Assembly (NCBI RefSeq): GCF_016103465.1
Contig: NZ_JAEEAP010000043.1
Location: 1-36,072, forward strand
Direction: 5' to 3'
DNA length: 36,072 bases
Origin: Streptomyces sabulosicollis
GTDB lineage: Bacteria > Actinomycetota > Actinomycetes > Streptomycetales > Streptomycetaceae
In this document: positions 14,609 through 24,431 of the stretch, one piece after another
Numbering within the stretch: position 1 is the stretch's first letter
Layout of the letters: every line of letters begins with the position of its first letter
The notes under the pieces: generated by a model
What the model saw: the letters and a program-made list of their open reading frames with translations, nothing else
Databases searched by the model: none
What the model was told of the DNA's origin: nothing
Made by a program: the position numbers and the translations under genes

Positions 14609-15985
14609 TCACTGGAACTGTGCGAAGAACCTCCAGATCTCTGCTTTGGTCCAGGTGGTGACGCCGCTTTCGCCAGAGGAGCCGTCGACCGGACCGGGTA
14701 TGTGGCCTCCGTCGAACGCGGCCCACTGGACCGGGTATCCGGCACGGCAGCCCGAGTAGGCGGTGGTGATGTGCGTTCGGCTGCCCGGCGCGGGCTCGCG
14801 CGGGCTCTGGGGGGTGCAGCCGTTGTTGCTGACGAATCTGTCGCGCAGGGACCGTCCTTGCCCGATGTTGAGGACGGAGTCGCTGACGCCGTGGATTCCG
14901 AAGTAGGCGATGGGCTGGGTGCCGCCACTGCACCCGCTGATCTGAGCCCCGGAGATGACCGCGACGGCCCTGAAGACGTTCGCCCGGCTGCATGCGAGTG
15001 CGTAGCTCATACCGCCGCCCCAGCTGAATCCCGTGGCGAAACGCTGTGCCGTGTTGACACAGAGGCCGCCCTCGATGCGCCGGATCATGTCGTCGACGAA
15101 GGTGATGTCCTCACCGCCCGAGTTGGCCCAGCCGTTGCCGAGGCCCTGGGGGGCGACGAGGATCGCGCTGTTGTTCGACTGTTCCTGTTGGCCGTAGTAG
15201 GACCAGGCGTTCCCGCTCGTGCCGCCCGAGGCGACGTCGGCGGCGGTTCCGCCCCGCCAGTGGAACGCGAAGATCAGCCGGTAGCGGTGGCTGTTGTCGT
15301 AGTTGGCGGGAACCCGGAGGATGAAGCTGCGGCTCTTGCCGCCGCTCTGAATCGTGTGCGTACCGCTCGTCAGAGTCGGGGCGCTGCCGCATCTACCACC
15401 GCCACCGCCATCGGACGACAGCTTGATCATCTGCCACTGCTGGTTGGCGCCGCCCCAGTCGGTGTACTGGACGACGTTGCCGCCGTCGGCGGTGGAGGCG
15501 CCCTGTACCTCCACCGCCTTGCTGCTGGTGCGGTTGATCAGCCGGACGTGGCCCGCGTCGGAGTCGGCCAAGCGGAACTGCTGGTTGGCTCCCTTGTGGT
15601 CGGCCCACTGCTGGATTGCGGCGCCGTCTGCGGTCGAGGCGCCGGCCACGTCGAGAACCTTGTCCGAATGCCGGGCCTTGAGGCGGTAGAAGCCGTCGCC
15701 GGAGTCCACGAACTGCCACTGCTGGTTGGCTCCGTCGTTGCGCGTCCACTGGCTGACCCGGGCGCCGTCGGCGGTGGACGTGCCAGAGACGTCCAGCGCC
15801 TTGCCGCTGTTGCGATTGACCAGGACGTACCACGCATTGGTGTCCACCGTCGCCGCCTCGGCGGGCGCCGGATTCACCGCGGCGAGCATGCCGATCGCGA
15901 GGGTCGCCGCCACCACGGCGGCGACCCGGGACCACCAGCGATGTCTGCGTGGAGGGGCGGGGGAAGCCGCACCGTAGGTCTTCAT
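14609..15985 (-). CDS. Secreted CBM13-linked CE1/PHB-depolymerase-type esterase
   Basis: A 458-residue exported esterase. It has a signal peptide with an Arg-rich start and cleavage near PAEA (residue 44), then a ricin-B-type CBM13 (about 45-187) with repeated QQW/QQF motifs for xylan binding, a Gly linker (193-197), and an alpha/beta-hydrolase domain (198-458). The domain has nucleophile Ser321 in GFSWGG, as in feruloyl and acetylxylan esterases of the CE1/polyhydroxybutyrate-depolymerase-like group. It should remove feruloyl or acetyl groups from xylan outside the cell. The start at ATG 15985 has AAAGGG 8 bases upstream. It follows the xylanase stop by 31 bases, so they form an operon. Its CBM13 is closely related to that of the GH62 enzyme at 18242. 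Confidence 0.88.
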   Translation of the reverse strand: MKTYGAASPAPPRRHRWWSRVAAVVAATLAIGMLAAVNPAPAEAATVDTNAWYVLVNRNSGKALDVSGTSTADGARVSQWTRNDGANQQWQFVDSGDGFYRLKARHSDKVLDVAGASTADGAAIQQWADHKGANQQFRLADSDAGHVRLINRTSSKAVEVQGASTADGGNVVQYTDWGGANQQWQMIKLSSDGGGGGRCGSAPTLTSGTHTIQSGGKSRSFILRVPANYDNSHRYRLIFAFHWRGGTAADVASGGTSGNAWSYYGQQEQSNNSAILVAPQGLGNGWANSGGEDITFVDDMIRRIEGGLCVNTAQRFATGFSWGGGMSYALACSRANVFRAVAVISGAQISGCSGGTQPIAYFGIHGVSDSVLNIGQGRSLRDRFVSNNGCTPQSPREPAPGSRTHITTAYSGCRAGYPVQWAAFDGGHIPGPVDGSSGESGVTTWTKAEIWRFFAQFQ

Positions 15986-16016
15986 CGATTCACCCTTTCG
16001 TTCGTGGCAGGTCCCT

Positions 16017-17573
<1,557 letters not shown>

Positions 17574-17797
17574 TCATGGAACCGGGAGGACCTCGACCGG
17601 CACGGACGGCATCCGGTCGGCCGTCGGGTGACGTACGGCGGGCGGCGGCGGTGTTTCGACACAGGCATGGGGGTACTCCATCGCGGCTCAGCCGGGGGAC
17701 CGCCACGCGGCGTCGCGTACCTCTCCAACTGCGCGAAGAGCCAGGATGCGCTGGTGCGAACCTCACCGGAACGAAACGGGGTGGCACAGGTGCTCTG

Positions 17798-17842
17798 GTG
17801 CGCGGATCTGTCGTGCAGCTGTGCGCGGATCTGTCGTGCAGC
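17798..17842. repeat. 22-bp perfect tandem repeat upstream of xlnA
   Basis: The 22-base unit beginning GTGCGCGGATCTGTCGTG and ending CAGC occurs at 17798-17819 and again at 17821-17842, a period of 23 bases. It lies about 350 bases upstream of xlnA in the divergent region. Copies could be regulator half-sites or a recent duplication. Confidence 0.7.
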
Positions 17843-17862
17843 ACAGATTGCCCAGGACCAAT

Positions 17863-17884
17863 GTGGTTCGATATCTCGAACCAC
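17863..17884. promoter_or_regulatory. Inverted repeat in xylan intergenic region
   Basis: Perfect 9-bp arms GTGGTTCGA (17863-17871) and TCGAACCAC (17876-17884) around TATC, a dyad suited to a dimeric DNA-binding protein. Confidence 0.5.
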
Positions 17885-17914
17885 GGCCGGTTTCTCAGGC
17901 AGGGAGATTGAAGG

Positions 17915-17934
17915 ATTGACGATGAATCGTCAAT
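17915..17934. promoter_or_regulatory. 20-bp palindrome in xylan intergenic region
   Basis: Arms ATTGACGAT (17915-17923) and ATCGTCAAT (17926-17934) around GA. The 2-base centre is too short for an RNA hairpin, so it is better read as an operator for a dimeric regulator. Confidence 0.55.
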
Positions 17935-17965
17935 ACTCCCCGCAGAAGAAGTTTCCGTTCCTCAC

Positions 17966-17979
17966 CCGAAACTTTCCGG
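17966..17979. promoter_or_regulatory. GAAA-TTTC-type dyad
   Basis: CCGAAACTTTCCGG is a near-dyad of the CGAAA...TTTCG kind, resembling cis elements described upstream of actinomycete xylanase genes. It may bind a LacI- or ROK-type repressor; this is an inference. Confidence 0.45.
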
Positions 17980-18093
17980 AATCCCGGCGAGCCGGACGGC
18001 GAACCCCCGGCCTCCGGAGCGTTCCGATCGACGCGACAGCTTGTCAAGCCCAAAAGGGGAGGCGCTGTTTGTGGACAGATCGGCGACAGGACC

Positions 18094-18122
18094 TTGACCA
18101 GAGGGCCCCGCATTCCTAGCTT
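18094..18122 (+). promoter_or_regulatory. Candidate promoter of the GH62 gene
   Basis: TTGACC (18094-18099) and TAGCTT (18117-18122) are separated by exactly 17 bases, fitting the major vegetative sigma factor consensus. Transcription would begin near 18129, about 110 bases before the ATG and just ahead of the dyad at 18150. Confidence 0.5.
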
Positions 18123-18149
18123 GTGGCATCAAAGCTTCCGGGAGTTCTC

Positions 18150-18162
18150 CGAAACGTTTTCG
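18150..18162. promoter_or_regulatory. Candidate xylanase repressor operator for the GH62 gene
   Basis: CGAAACGTTTTCG is a near-perfect dyad of the LacI-family type, located just downstream of the predicted start point of the GH62 promoter where a bound repressor would block transcription. Confidence 0.5.
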
Positions 18163-18241
18163 AGATTGACCTACCCCCGGCACGTCCGGTCCGCGGTTCA
18201 TCGGGGTCACCTCACCCCCGCCCTCCAAAGGAGGCCCTCTG

Positions 18242-19711
18242 ATGTGGTTTCGCCACCCGTCCCCGGTCCGTCTGAGACGCTTACTCGCCGTCCTCGCGCC
18301 CTTGCTGCTCCTGGCCACCTTCCTCGGTGCCCAGCCCGCCGGCGCGGCGACCGTAGACCCCAACGCCTCGTATGTGCTGATCAACCGCAACAGCGGCAAG
18401 GCCCTGGATGTCTACAACATGGCGACCAACGACGGCGCCCGCATCACCCAGTGGACCAGGAACGATCAGAACCAGCAGCAGTGGCAGTTCGTCGATTCCG
18501 GGGGCGGCTACTACCGCATCAAGTCCCGCCACTCCGGCAAGGTCCTGGACGTCCACAACTGGTCCACCGCGAACGGCGGCTCGATCGTCCAGTGGACCGA
18601 CCTGAACGCCACCAACCAGCAGTGGCGGCTGGCCGACAGCTCGGACGGCTACGTGCGGCTCATCTCGCGCCACAGCAACAAGGCCCTCGAAGTACAAGGC
18701 GCCTCCACCGCCGACAACGCGAACGTCGTCCAGTACGACGACTGGGGCGGCACCAACCAGCAGTGGCAGCTCGTCAAGGCCGGCGGCGACAACCCCGGCC
18801 CGTGCGATCTTCCGTCGACATACCGCTGGACGTCAACGGGCGCGCTGGCGCAGCCCAAGCCGGGGTGGGTCTCGCTCAAGGACTTCACCGTCGCCCCCTA
18901 CAACGGCAGGCAACTCGTCTATGCGACGACGCATGATACGGGGACGACATGGGGTTCGATGAACTTCGGCCTGTTCACCAACTGGTCGGAGATGGCCTCG
19001 GCCAGCCAGAACACGATGTCGGCTTCCACTGTGGCGCCCACGCTCTTCTACTTCGCACCGAAGAACATCTGGGTACTCGCCTACCAGTGGGGCGGGACCG
19101 CCTTCTCCTACCGGACATCGAGCGACCCCACCAACCCGAATGGCTGGTCATCCCAGCAGGTGCTCTTCTCCGGAAGCATCTCCGACTCCGGAACAGGACC
19201 CATCGACCAGACGCTCATCGGTGACGGGACGAACATGTACCTGTTCTTCGCCGGTGACAACGGCAAGATCTACCGGGCCAGTATGCCGATCGGGAACTTC
19301 CCGGGCAGCTTCGGCACGACCTCGACAGTGGTCATGAGCGATACGAGGAACAACCTGTTCGAAGCCCCGCAGGTCTACAAGCTGCAGGGACAGAACCGCT
19401 ACCTCATGATCGTCGAGGCGATCGGCGCGCAGGGCCACCGCTACTTCCGCTCGTTCACGGCCACCAGTCTGAACGGCTCATGGACACCCCAGGCCACGAC
19501 CGAGAGCAATCCCTTCGCCGGCAAGGCCAACAGTGGCGCCACCTGGACCAACGACATCAGCCATGGCGAACTGATCCGCACCAGCCCCGATCAGACCATG
19601 ACCGTCGATCCCTGCAATCTGCAGTTGCTCTACCAGGGGCGCAGCCCCAACTCCGGCGGCGACTACGGCCTCCTGCCCTACCGTCCGGGTCTGCTGACAC
19701 TGCGGCGCTGA
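18242..19711 (+). CDS. Secreted CBM13-GH62 alpha-L-arabinofuranosidase
   Basis: A 489-residue enzyme: signal peptide to about residue 35 (AGA), N-terminal CBM13 (36-178) with repeated QQW motifs, a short linker, then a GH62 domain (about 187-489). GH62 signatures are visible: [14 protein letters not shown] with the catalytic-base Asp, [31 protein letters not shown] with the likely acid Glu, and SHGELIRT. It removes arabinose side groups from arabinoxylan outside the cell. AAAGGAGG lies about 8 bases upstream of ATG 18242. It diverges from the xlnA operon and shares with it a control region rich in dyads. Domain order resembles the GH62 protein of S. coelicolor (CBM13 first). Confidence 0.92.
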   Translation: MWFRHPSPVRLRRLLAVLAPLLLLATFLGAQPAGAATVDPNASYVLINRNSGKALDVYNMATNDGARITQWTRNDQNQQQWQFVDSGGGYYRIKSRHSGKVLDVHNWSTANGGSIVQWTDLNATNQQWRLADSSDGYVRLISRHSNKALEVQGASTADNANVVQYDDWGGTNQQWQLVKAGGDNPGPCDLPSTYRWTSTGALAQPKPGWVSLKDFTVAPYNGRQLVYATTHDTGTTWGSMNFGLFTNWSEMASASQNTMSASTVAPTLFYFAPKNIWVLAYQWGGTAFSYRTSSDPTNPNGWSSQQVLFSGSISDSGTGPIDQTLIGDGTNMYLFFAGDNGKIYRASMPIGNFPGSFGTTSTVVMSDTRNNLFEAPQVYKLQGQNRYLMIVEAIGAQGHRYFRSFTATSLNGSWTPQATTESNPFAGKANSGATWTNDISHGELIRTSPDQTMTVDPCNLQLLYQGRSPNSGGDYGLLPYRPGLLTLRR

Positions 19712-19726
19712 TGGCGTGACATGAGT

Positions 19727-19779
19727 CCGGCTCCGGTATGGAGCCGGCGTGGCGGGCTCGGCGGAAGGCCGAGCCCGCC
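19727..19779 (+). terminator. Double hairpin terminator after the GH62 gene
   Basis: Two hairpins in tandem: CCGGCTCC (19727-19734) / GGAGCCGG (19740-19747), then a perfect 12-bp stem GGCGGGCTCGGC (19751-19762) / GCCGAGCCCGCC (19768-19779). They begin 15 bases after the stop. Confidence 0.85.
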
Positions 19780-19796
19780 CGGGTCACGCGACAACA

Positions 19797-20216
19797 TCAG
19801 TGCTTTCGGCGTTGGTGGTGCAGGGCCGCTGGTAGGCCCATTCGTCGGACGTGGCCCAGTTCACCGGGGCGGTCGTGTTCGTAGCCGCGGATCACGGCGC
19901 CGGTCGGCCGGTCCAGCCAGGCCGAGGGGTTGAGACCGTGGCGGGTCAGGACGCGGTGCATGGTGGAGGCGGACAGGCCCAGCACCGGGCCGATGCGTGC
20001 CAGGCCGAGCTTTCGGTCCCGCCGCAGTTGGCACACCCGGTCCTCCACCGTTTCCGGGATGCGGTGTGTCGTCCGGTGCGGCCTGCTGGAACGGTCGAGA
20101 AGCCCGGCCTCGCCTGCACGGCGCCAGCGGCGGATCCACTTGGGGACACGTTCGACGAGCAGCCGCCTGCCGTGAACGGTCACGTGAACGGTCAGCCGGG
20201 CATTACGGTGGGACAC
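19797..20216 (-). pseudogene. IS481-family transposase with internal deletions
   Basis: The N-terminal region of an IS481 transposase (MSHRNARLTVH...GRRLLVERV, KWIRRWRRAGEAGL, DRSSRPHRT, LGLARIGPVLGLSASTMHRV, HGLNPSAWLDRPTG, YEHDRPGEL) is present. The first helix-turn-helix is deleted between VERV and KWIRRW. After GEL the DDE core is missing, and a second frame resumes at SDEWAYQRPCTTNAES, which belongs near the C-terminus. It is therefore an element shrunk by at least two deletions. Its 5' end adjoins an SDR gene fragment at about 20240, so it probably inserted into or beside that gene. Confidence 0.75.
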
Positions 20217-20244
20217 GAAGACCTCCGTGTGGTGCGTTCCTAGC

Positions 20245-20553
20245 CCGGTTGATGCCCAGCCGGCCTACAGCGCCTCGAAGGCGGCGGTGAGCAACCTCGT
20301 GCACAACTGGGCCCGGCAGTCACGGGAGCGCCTATTCCGGGTCAACGTGCTCAGCCCGGGTCCCACGCGGACCCCTGGCCTGCTGGGCGCCGCGGGGCCG
20401 GCCGCCGATCAGTTCGCCGAGGCCCCCGTGCCACTGGGGCGGCTGGCTGACGCCGAGGAAATCGCCGAGGCCGCCCTCTTCCTGGCTTCGGACGCCTCGT
20501 CGTTCGTCACCGGCGCCGAACTCTTCGCCGACGGCGGCTACACCCGGGCCTGA
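20245..20553 (+). pseudogene. C-terminal half of an SDR dehydrogenase
   Basis: Reads AYSASKAAVSNLVHNWARQS, RVNVLSPGPTRTPGLL, PLGRLADAEEIAEAALFLAS and SSFVTGAELFADGGYTRA: the catalytic YxxxK and the complete C-terminal half of a classical short-chain dehydrogenase. The cofactor-binding half is missing at the junction with the IS481 relic. It is a different gene from the SDR fragment at 9234, since both contain the YxxxK region. Confidence 0.8.
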
Positions 20554-20624
20554 ACGACGGCCGGTGGTGCGCATCCGGTTCCCGCGAAGCGATGGGGCGC
20601 ACTCCCGGCCGCACGTGTGCGTCG

Positions 20625-20815
20625 TACGAGGCCAGTGCGCCCGAAGCAACGAGATCGTGGCCGCGGCCTCTTGGGATGACGTCGGCCGCCACCCCGACTG
20701 CCGCTCCGGCAACGCCAGCCTCCGCTGGATGCTCATCCATCTCGCCGAGGAGACCGGACGGCACGCGGGGCATGCGGACATCGTGAGGGAGCTGCTTGAC
20801 GGGGCGAAGGGGGAC
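20625..20815 (+). pseudogene. C-terminal relic of a DinB/DUF664-family protein
   Basis: Reads CARSNEIVAAASWDDVGRHP...GNASLRWMLIHLAEETGRHA then GHADIVRELLDG, matching the last about 60 residues of actinobacterial DinB-like (DUF664) proteins, including the metal-ligand HxxxxTxxHxxH-type helix. No N-terminus is present and the frame runs on into an IS5 element. Intact relatives are putative metal- and thiol-dependent enzymes. Confidence 0.65.
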
Positions 20816-20817
20816 GA

Positions 20818-21715
20818 CCAGGTCTCTCCGGTGGGTCGCGACCGGAGCCAAAGCCGGATCGAGGCAACGGTGACGGTGCCGTGGAAGACGTAGGCGCGTT
20901 TGTCGAACCTCGTCGCCACAGCCCGGAAGCTCTTGAGGGCACTGATCGTCCGCTCCACCTCGTTCCTGCGCTTGTAGATCGTCCTGTCGAAGCCAGCGGG
21001 CCGACCGCCCCTGCTGCCCTTGTGCTGTCTGTTGGCCCGCTGGTTCTTCGGTTCGGGGATCGTGTGCTTGATCTGGCGTCGCCGCAGGTAGCGGCGGTTG
21101 CGACGGGATGAGTAAGCCTTGTCTCCACCGAGGTGGCCAGGCCGAGTCCGCGGTCGCCCGCCATCCCGGCGGGCGACACGGACACGCTCCATGACCGGGA
21201 TGAGCTGCGGAGCGTCGCCCCACTGCCCCGGGCTGATCAACAAGGCGAGTGGGCGGCGTCCGCCCTCACCGGCACGGTGGATCTTGCAGGTCAGGCCGCC
21301 CCGTGAACGTCCCAGGCCCTCATCAGGGCGGTGCTGCAGGGGCGTGTGCCTTCCCCCGGAAACCGCGGGGGTTTCTTACGTGCTCCCGCGGCGTGTTGGT
21401 GGGCCCGGCAGGAGGTGGAGTCCAGGCTCACCATGGACCAGTCGACGCGGCCTTCCGCGTCAGCATCGGCGAGGACAGCCTCGAAGAGCTTGTCCCATGT
21501 GCCATCTGCCGACCAGCGCCGATGCCGCTCGTACACGGTCTTCCACCGACCGAAACGCGCAGGCAGATCCCGCCACGGTACCCCGGTGCGATGCCGGAAC
21601 CCAATCAGTTGATCACCCTGCGATGACTCTCCCAACGGCCCCCGCGCTGACCGGACTTCGGTAGATGCGGCTTCAGCCTGGCCCATTCTTCATTTGTGAG
21701 ATCTCCGCGCCCCAT
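20818..21715 (-). pseudogene. IS5-family (IS427-like) transposase, frameshifted
   Basis: Nearly full-length. MGRGDLTNEEWARL starts at 21715 and continues KPHLPKSGQRGGRWESHRRV then IN. A frame change near 21610 leads to FRHRTGVPWRDLPARFGRWK, TVYERHRRWSADGTWDKLFE and WSMVSLDSTSCRAHQHAAGA. A second change near 21330 leads to DEGLGRSRGGLTCKIHRAGE, GGDKAYSSRRNRRYLRRR and RNEVERTISALKSFRAVATR to about 20818. The first shift includes a stop and is decay. The second lies where elements of this group often use programmed frameshifting between two overlapping frames. The catalytic Asp, Asp and Glu regions remain. The native stop is not seen; the frame runs into the DinB relic. Confidence 0.78.
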
Positions 21716-21860
21716 GAGCATGCCAACGAACCAAGGCTGGGGTAGTCACAAGATCCGCCGGACACGGCCTGGACAGCTCCACACCGGAGGTCTTCGCCCT
21801 GATCAAGCCGACCAGTGTCTAAGACCGTGTCCTATATGGTGAGGCGGACGTGGACCCGGT

Positions 21861-22039
21861 ATGGGGCGGGGAACGTGGAGCTGGATCGTGCCGGACGGCT
21901 TGTGGGAGATTGCCGAGCCGCTGATTCCGGAGCAACGGGTACGGCCGCACGGCGGCGGGACGGCCAACGCCCCTGATGAGACGCTGTTCGCGGCCATCAT
22001 CTACGTGCTGGTCAGTGGCTGTGCCTGGCGAGCGTTGCC
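21861..22039 (+). pseudogene. IS5-family transposase N-terminal fragment
   Basis: ATG 21861 opens MGRGTWSWIVPDGLWEIAEP then LIPEQRVRPHGGGTANAPDE, TLFAAIIYVLVSGCAWRALP, PH. This is the first about 60 residues of an IS5-type transposase (DUF4096 helix-turn-helix region), after which the sequence switches to an amidohydrolase fragment on the opposite strand. The element's left end is probably near 21820-21850. Confidence 0.75.
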
Positions 22040-22370
22040 ACCCCACGTCGTCGATGGAAGGCGTCGGACGCAGGCCGGCGGCCAGTGCCCGGCCGGTCAT
22101 CGGGTTGCCGAAGCCCATCTTCCATTCGACGTCCGGGCTGATCAAGATCGACCCGCCCGCGTCGGCGCTCATCCGCAGCTCTTCGTCGCTGATGCCGCTG
22201 ACGTGCACGAACGTCGTCGTGTCCCGCACCAGACCGTGCTCGCGCAACTCGGCGACCGGGCGCTGAATACCGTCGGAGCCGGTGTGCGGGCCGGTGCGCA
22301 GGCCGAGTTCTGCGGCCAGCTTCAGCTCCCGCGCGAAGGTGTCCATGTTCGCGTCCTCGGGGCCGCGCAG
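22040..22370 (-). pseudogene. Amidohydrolase (TRZ/ATZ-type) internal fragment
   Basis: The minus frame reads NMDTFARELKLAAELGLRTG, HTGSDGIQRPVAELREHGLV, TTFVHVSGISDEELRMSADA, GGSILISPDVEWKMGFGNPM and TGRALAAGLRPTPSIDDVG, the middle of a cytosine-deaminase/chlorohydrolase-like metal-dependent hydrolase. The N-terminal HxH metal site and the C-terminus are missing. It is cut by an IS5 fragment on one side and a Tn3 fragment on the other. Confidence 0.7.
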
Positions 22371-22375
22371 GCCCC

Positions 22376-22605
22376 ATGGCCTGCAACAAGGTGAATCGGA
22401 ACAAGGTGATCACGCACTGGCCGGACATGCTCAGGGTGGTCGGCTCCCTGGTCACCGGGCAGGCGCGGGCGTACGACCCGCTGCGGACGTTCGGCCCTCA
22501 CTGTGGACGACTCGCTATCTCGACGCCGCACGCCGCAGTCGAGGAGTTGCGAGCCCTGCCCGCCGAGGAGCGCGAGCACAACGTCCTGGACGAAGACGTC
22601 GCCCC
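22376..22605 (+). pseudogene. Tn3-family transposase C-terminal fragment
   Basis: Reads MACNKVNRNKVITHWPDMLR then VVGSLVTGQARAYD, and in shifted frames TLWTTRYLDAA then AVEELRALPAEEREHNVLDE, DVA. This is the C-terminal region of a Streptomyces Tn3 transposase with an internal deletion and a frame change near 22520. The orientation is opposite to the Tn3 fragment at 12008-12360, which covers a different part of the same kind of protein. Confidence 0.7.
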
Positions 22606-22987
22606 CGGCGACGAGGCCCAGGCGTGGCTGACCGACAACGTACTCGCCGCATACGGCATGGCCCCCGACGGCAGCGACTTCGCCGCCATCCACCACGTGC
22701 GGAACATCCTGTTCGGCGTCTGGGCCAACACCGCGCTCCTGGCAGCCGAAGGCCGTCCGGACACCGAACTGGCCGCCTGTCTGTCCCGCTGGGCTCTGCT
22801 CTCCGACGCCGAGACCGGCGCAGCACTTGCCTCACTGCGGGCCACCGGTATGGCCCTGTACGTCCTCAGCTACTTTCACGGCTGGCAGCTCCTGGACTCC
22901 TGGCTCACCGGTCCCGACCGCCAGGCCAGGGTCCGCCGCCTGCTCACCGAACAACTCCTCCCGGCCGACCTGCAACCCGCGAACTGA
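22606..22987 (+). pseudogene. C-terminal fragment of unrecognised actinobacterial protein
   Basis: The reading frame passes without a stop from the Tn3 fragment into about 125 residues of a different, well-preserved helical protein (AWLTDNVLAAYGMAPDG, FGVWANTALLAAEGRPD, LAACLSRWALLSDAETGAA, ALYVLSYFHGWQLLDSWL, RRLLTEQLLPADL). The pattern resembles the C-terminal part of DUF885-like or uncharacterised Streptomyces proteins; I cannot name it securely. With no own start or ribosome binding site visible, it is probably a truncated gene. Confidence 0.5.
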
Positions 22988-23115
22988 ACCCGGCCGGGTA
23001 CGGCCTGGCGCCAACGACCTGCCGCCTTGCGCCGACACCACTTCCCTACCCGATGCTGTACCGACCCACATCAAACGCCATGCTTGATCACGGCCAGAGA
23101 CAGGGAGAACGCCGA

Positions 23116-23691
23116 ATGGAAGCGACGACACACAGCGGACGTGATCTGCCACCCGGCGGGCTGAGGCCAGTGCTCACCACATCACGCCTCCGTCTGCGCC
23201 CGCTCTCCGAAGCCGACACCGACTGGTGGGTACGTCTTCACAACGATGACCAGGTGAACCAGTTCGTCGGTGCCTACACCCACGAACAGGCCACAGAGCG
23301 TCTCCGTGACATCCGCCAGCAGTGGGTTCAGCGCGGCCACGGCCTGTGTGCCGTCGAACTGACCAGCACCGGCGAGGCGATCGGGCGCTCCGGCCTCAAC
23401 TGGTGGGAGACGCTGGGCGAGACCGAGATCGGGTGGACCTTCGCCCGCGCGCACTGGGGCAACGGCTACGCCACGGAAGCAGCACGTGCCGTCCTCGCAT
23501 GGGGCTTCGGCGCGCTCGGGCTCGGGCAGATCACGGCCATGATCCACCACGGCAATACCGCCTCCACTACCGTGGCTCGCCGCCTGGGATTCACACCTCT
23601 GCGTGAAGACAGCGTCCTGGGCCGACCCTGCACCGTTTACGCGCTGAGCAGCGACGACTTTGCCGCAAGTGAAGACGGAACACCCCCGTAA
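23116..23691 (+). CDS. GNAT-family N-acetyltransferase (RimJ/RimL type)
   Basis: A 191-residue cytosolic acetyltransferase using acetyl-CoA. The N-terminal TTSRLRLRPLSEADTDWWV (about 20-38) is typical of the RimJ/RimL branch. The acetyl-CoA-binding region is in WTFARAHWGNGYATEAARAV, where the Q/RxxGxG/A loop appears as HWGNGYA, and the late motif NTASTTVARRLGF is conserved. The substrate (protein N-terminus, antibiotic or small amine) is unknown. ATG 23116 has GGGAGAA upstream; the long open frame before it is relic DNA. It is the only apparently intact gene within the 19.8-25 kb scar region. Confidence 0.85.
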   Translation: MEATTHSGRDLPPGGLRPVLTTSRLRLRPLSEADTDWWVRLHNDDQVNQFVGAYTHEQATERLRDIRQQWVQRGHGLCAVELTSTGEAIGRSGLNWWETLGETEIGWTFARAHWGNGYATEAARAVLAWGFGALGLGQITAMIHHGNTASTTVARRLGFTPLREDSVLGRPCTVYALSSDDFAASEDGTPP

Positions 23692-23749
23692 CATCGGTCA
23701 GCCAATCCCTGCTCACCACCACGAGTGCGGCGTCGAGCCTGTCCCCTTG

Positions 23750-23820
23750 CGGCTCGGCTGACGCTGCGTCCGTGGGCCGAGTCCGACGCCGACGACCACG
23801 CGCGCTCGCTGCCGAAAGCG
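23750..23820 (+). pseudogene. N-terminal scrap of a second GNAT gene
   Basis: The plus frame reads RLTLRPWAESDADDHARSLP, the usual first beta strand and helix of RimJ/RimL-type acetyltransferases. Nothing further of the family follows. The scrap lies antisense to the 3' extension of the HIT-like relic. Confidence 0.4.
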
Positions 23821-23869
23821 GCAATGGCGTGCCATCCGTTGAGGACAATCCGCGAACCAACTCCCGTGA

Positions 23870-24119
23870 TCCGGGTGAGCCGCCAACTGTCGTTGAACCA
23901 CATCCCATCGCCTCGGTCACGGCACGCCTCGCAGTTCGACGGGTCCTCGCCGCGTCGTGGAGGCTCGGGCAGAACCGGAGGGCGCAGCGGCGCGACGCGC
24001 AATCCGTCCGGTTCGAACGGGCTGATATCCCACCGTGTCATGCGCGCGAGCGGGAGCCGACGCTCACCGTCCGCAGCGGCGAGCGCGTGGTCGTAGAACT
24101 CGTCGGGTCGTAAGGCCAT
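23870..24119 (-). pseudogene. Truncated HIT-like protein gene
   Basis: From ATG 24119 the frame gives MALRPDEFYDHALAAADGER then RLPLARMTRWDISPFEPDGL, a Pro-rich PLRPPVLPEPPRRGEDPSNC, and a CxxC motif (CEAC) before MWFNDSWRLTRITGVG. This resembles the N-terminal half of Streptomyces HIT-like nucleotide-binding proteins, but the histidine-triad part is absent and the frame runs on to 23637 through unrelated sequence. The family call is tentative. Confidence 0.4.
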
Positions 24120-24165
24120 GGCCCGAAGATTAGGAACGAAATCGCGGGCAGAGCCCTTTTCGGGA

Positions 24166-24187
24166 AGCGCCATCAGCTGATGGCGCT
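24166..24187. repeat. Perfect 22-bp palindrome
   Basis: Arms AGCGCCATCAG (24166-24176) and CTGATGGCGCT (24177-24187) meet with no spacer. It lies about 50 bases upstream of the truncated HIT-like gene. It could be that gene's operator, or an insertion-sequence end. Confidence 0.6.
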
Positions 24188-24431
24188 CTTGGGGTCTTAC
24201 CAGAGTCGCTTTTCCCGGCCAGTTGGCTACGGGCTCAATCAAGGGGCTGGTGTGGCCGGACGGTGTCGTCGGTCACTCAGACTGCCTGTTTGCTCTGGCT
24301 GACAGAGCGTCAGGTCGACGTCGGTGGAGATGACCTCCTCGCTGACCCCGTCGGGATGCTGGTGAGGCGGGACGGTCGTGCGTGGTTCCCGCCCTTGGAG
24401 CAGTCCCGGGGTGAGGCACTGCACGGTCAGA

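Noticed and set aside
22282-23691. Treating the whole 469-codon plus frame as one protein ending in a GNAT domain
   Set aside because: The first 278 codons are out-of-frame readings of amidohydrolase, Tn3 and other relics; the GNAT gene has its own start and ribosome binding site at 23116.
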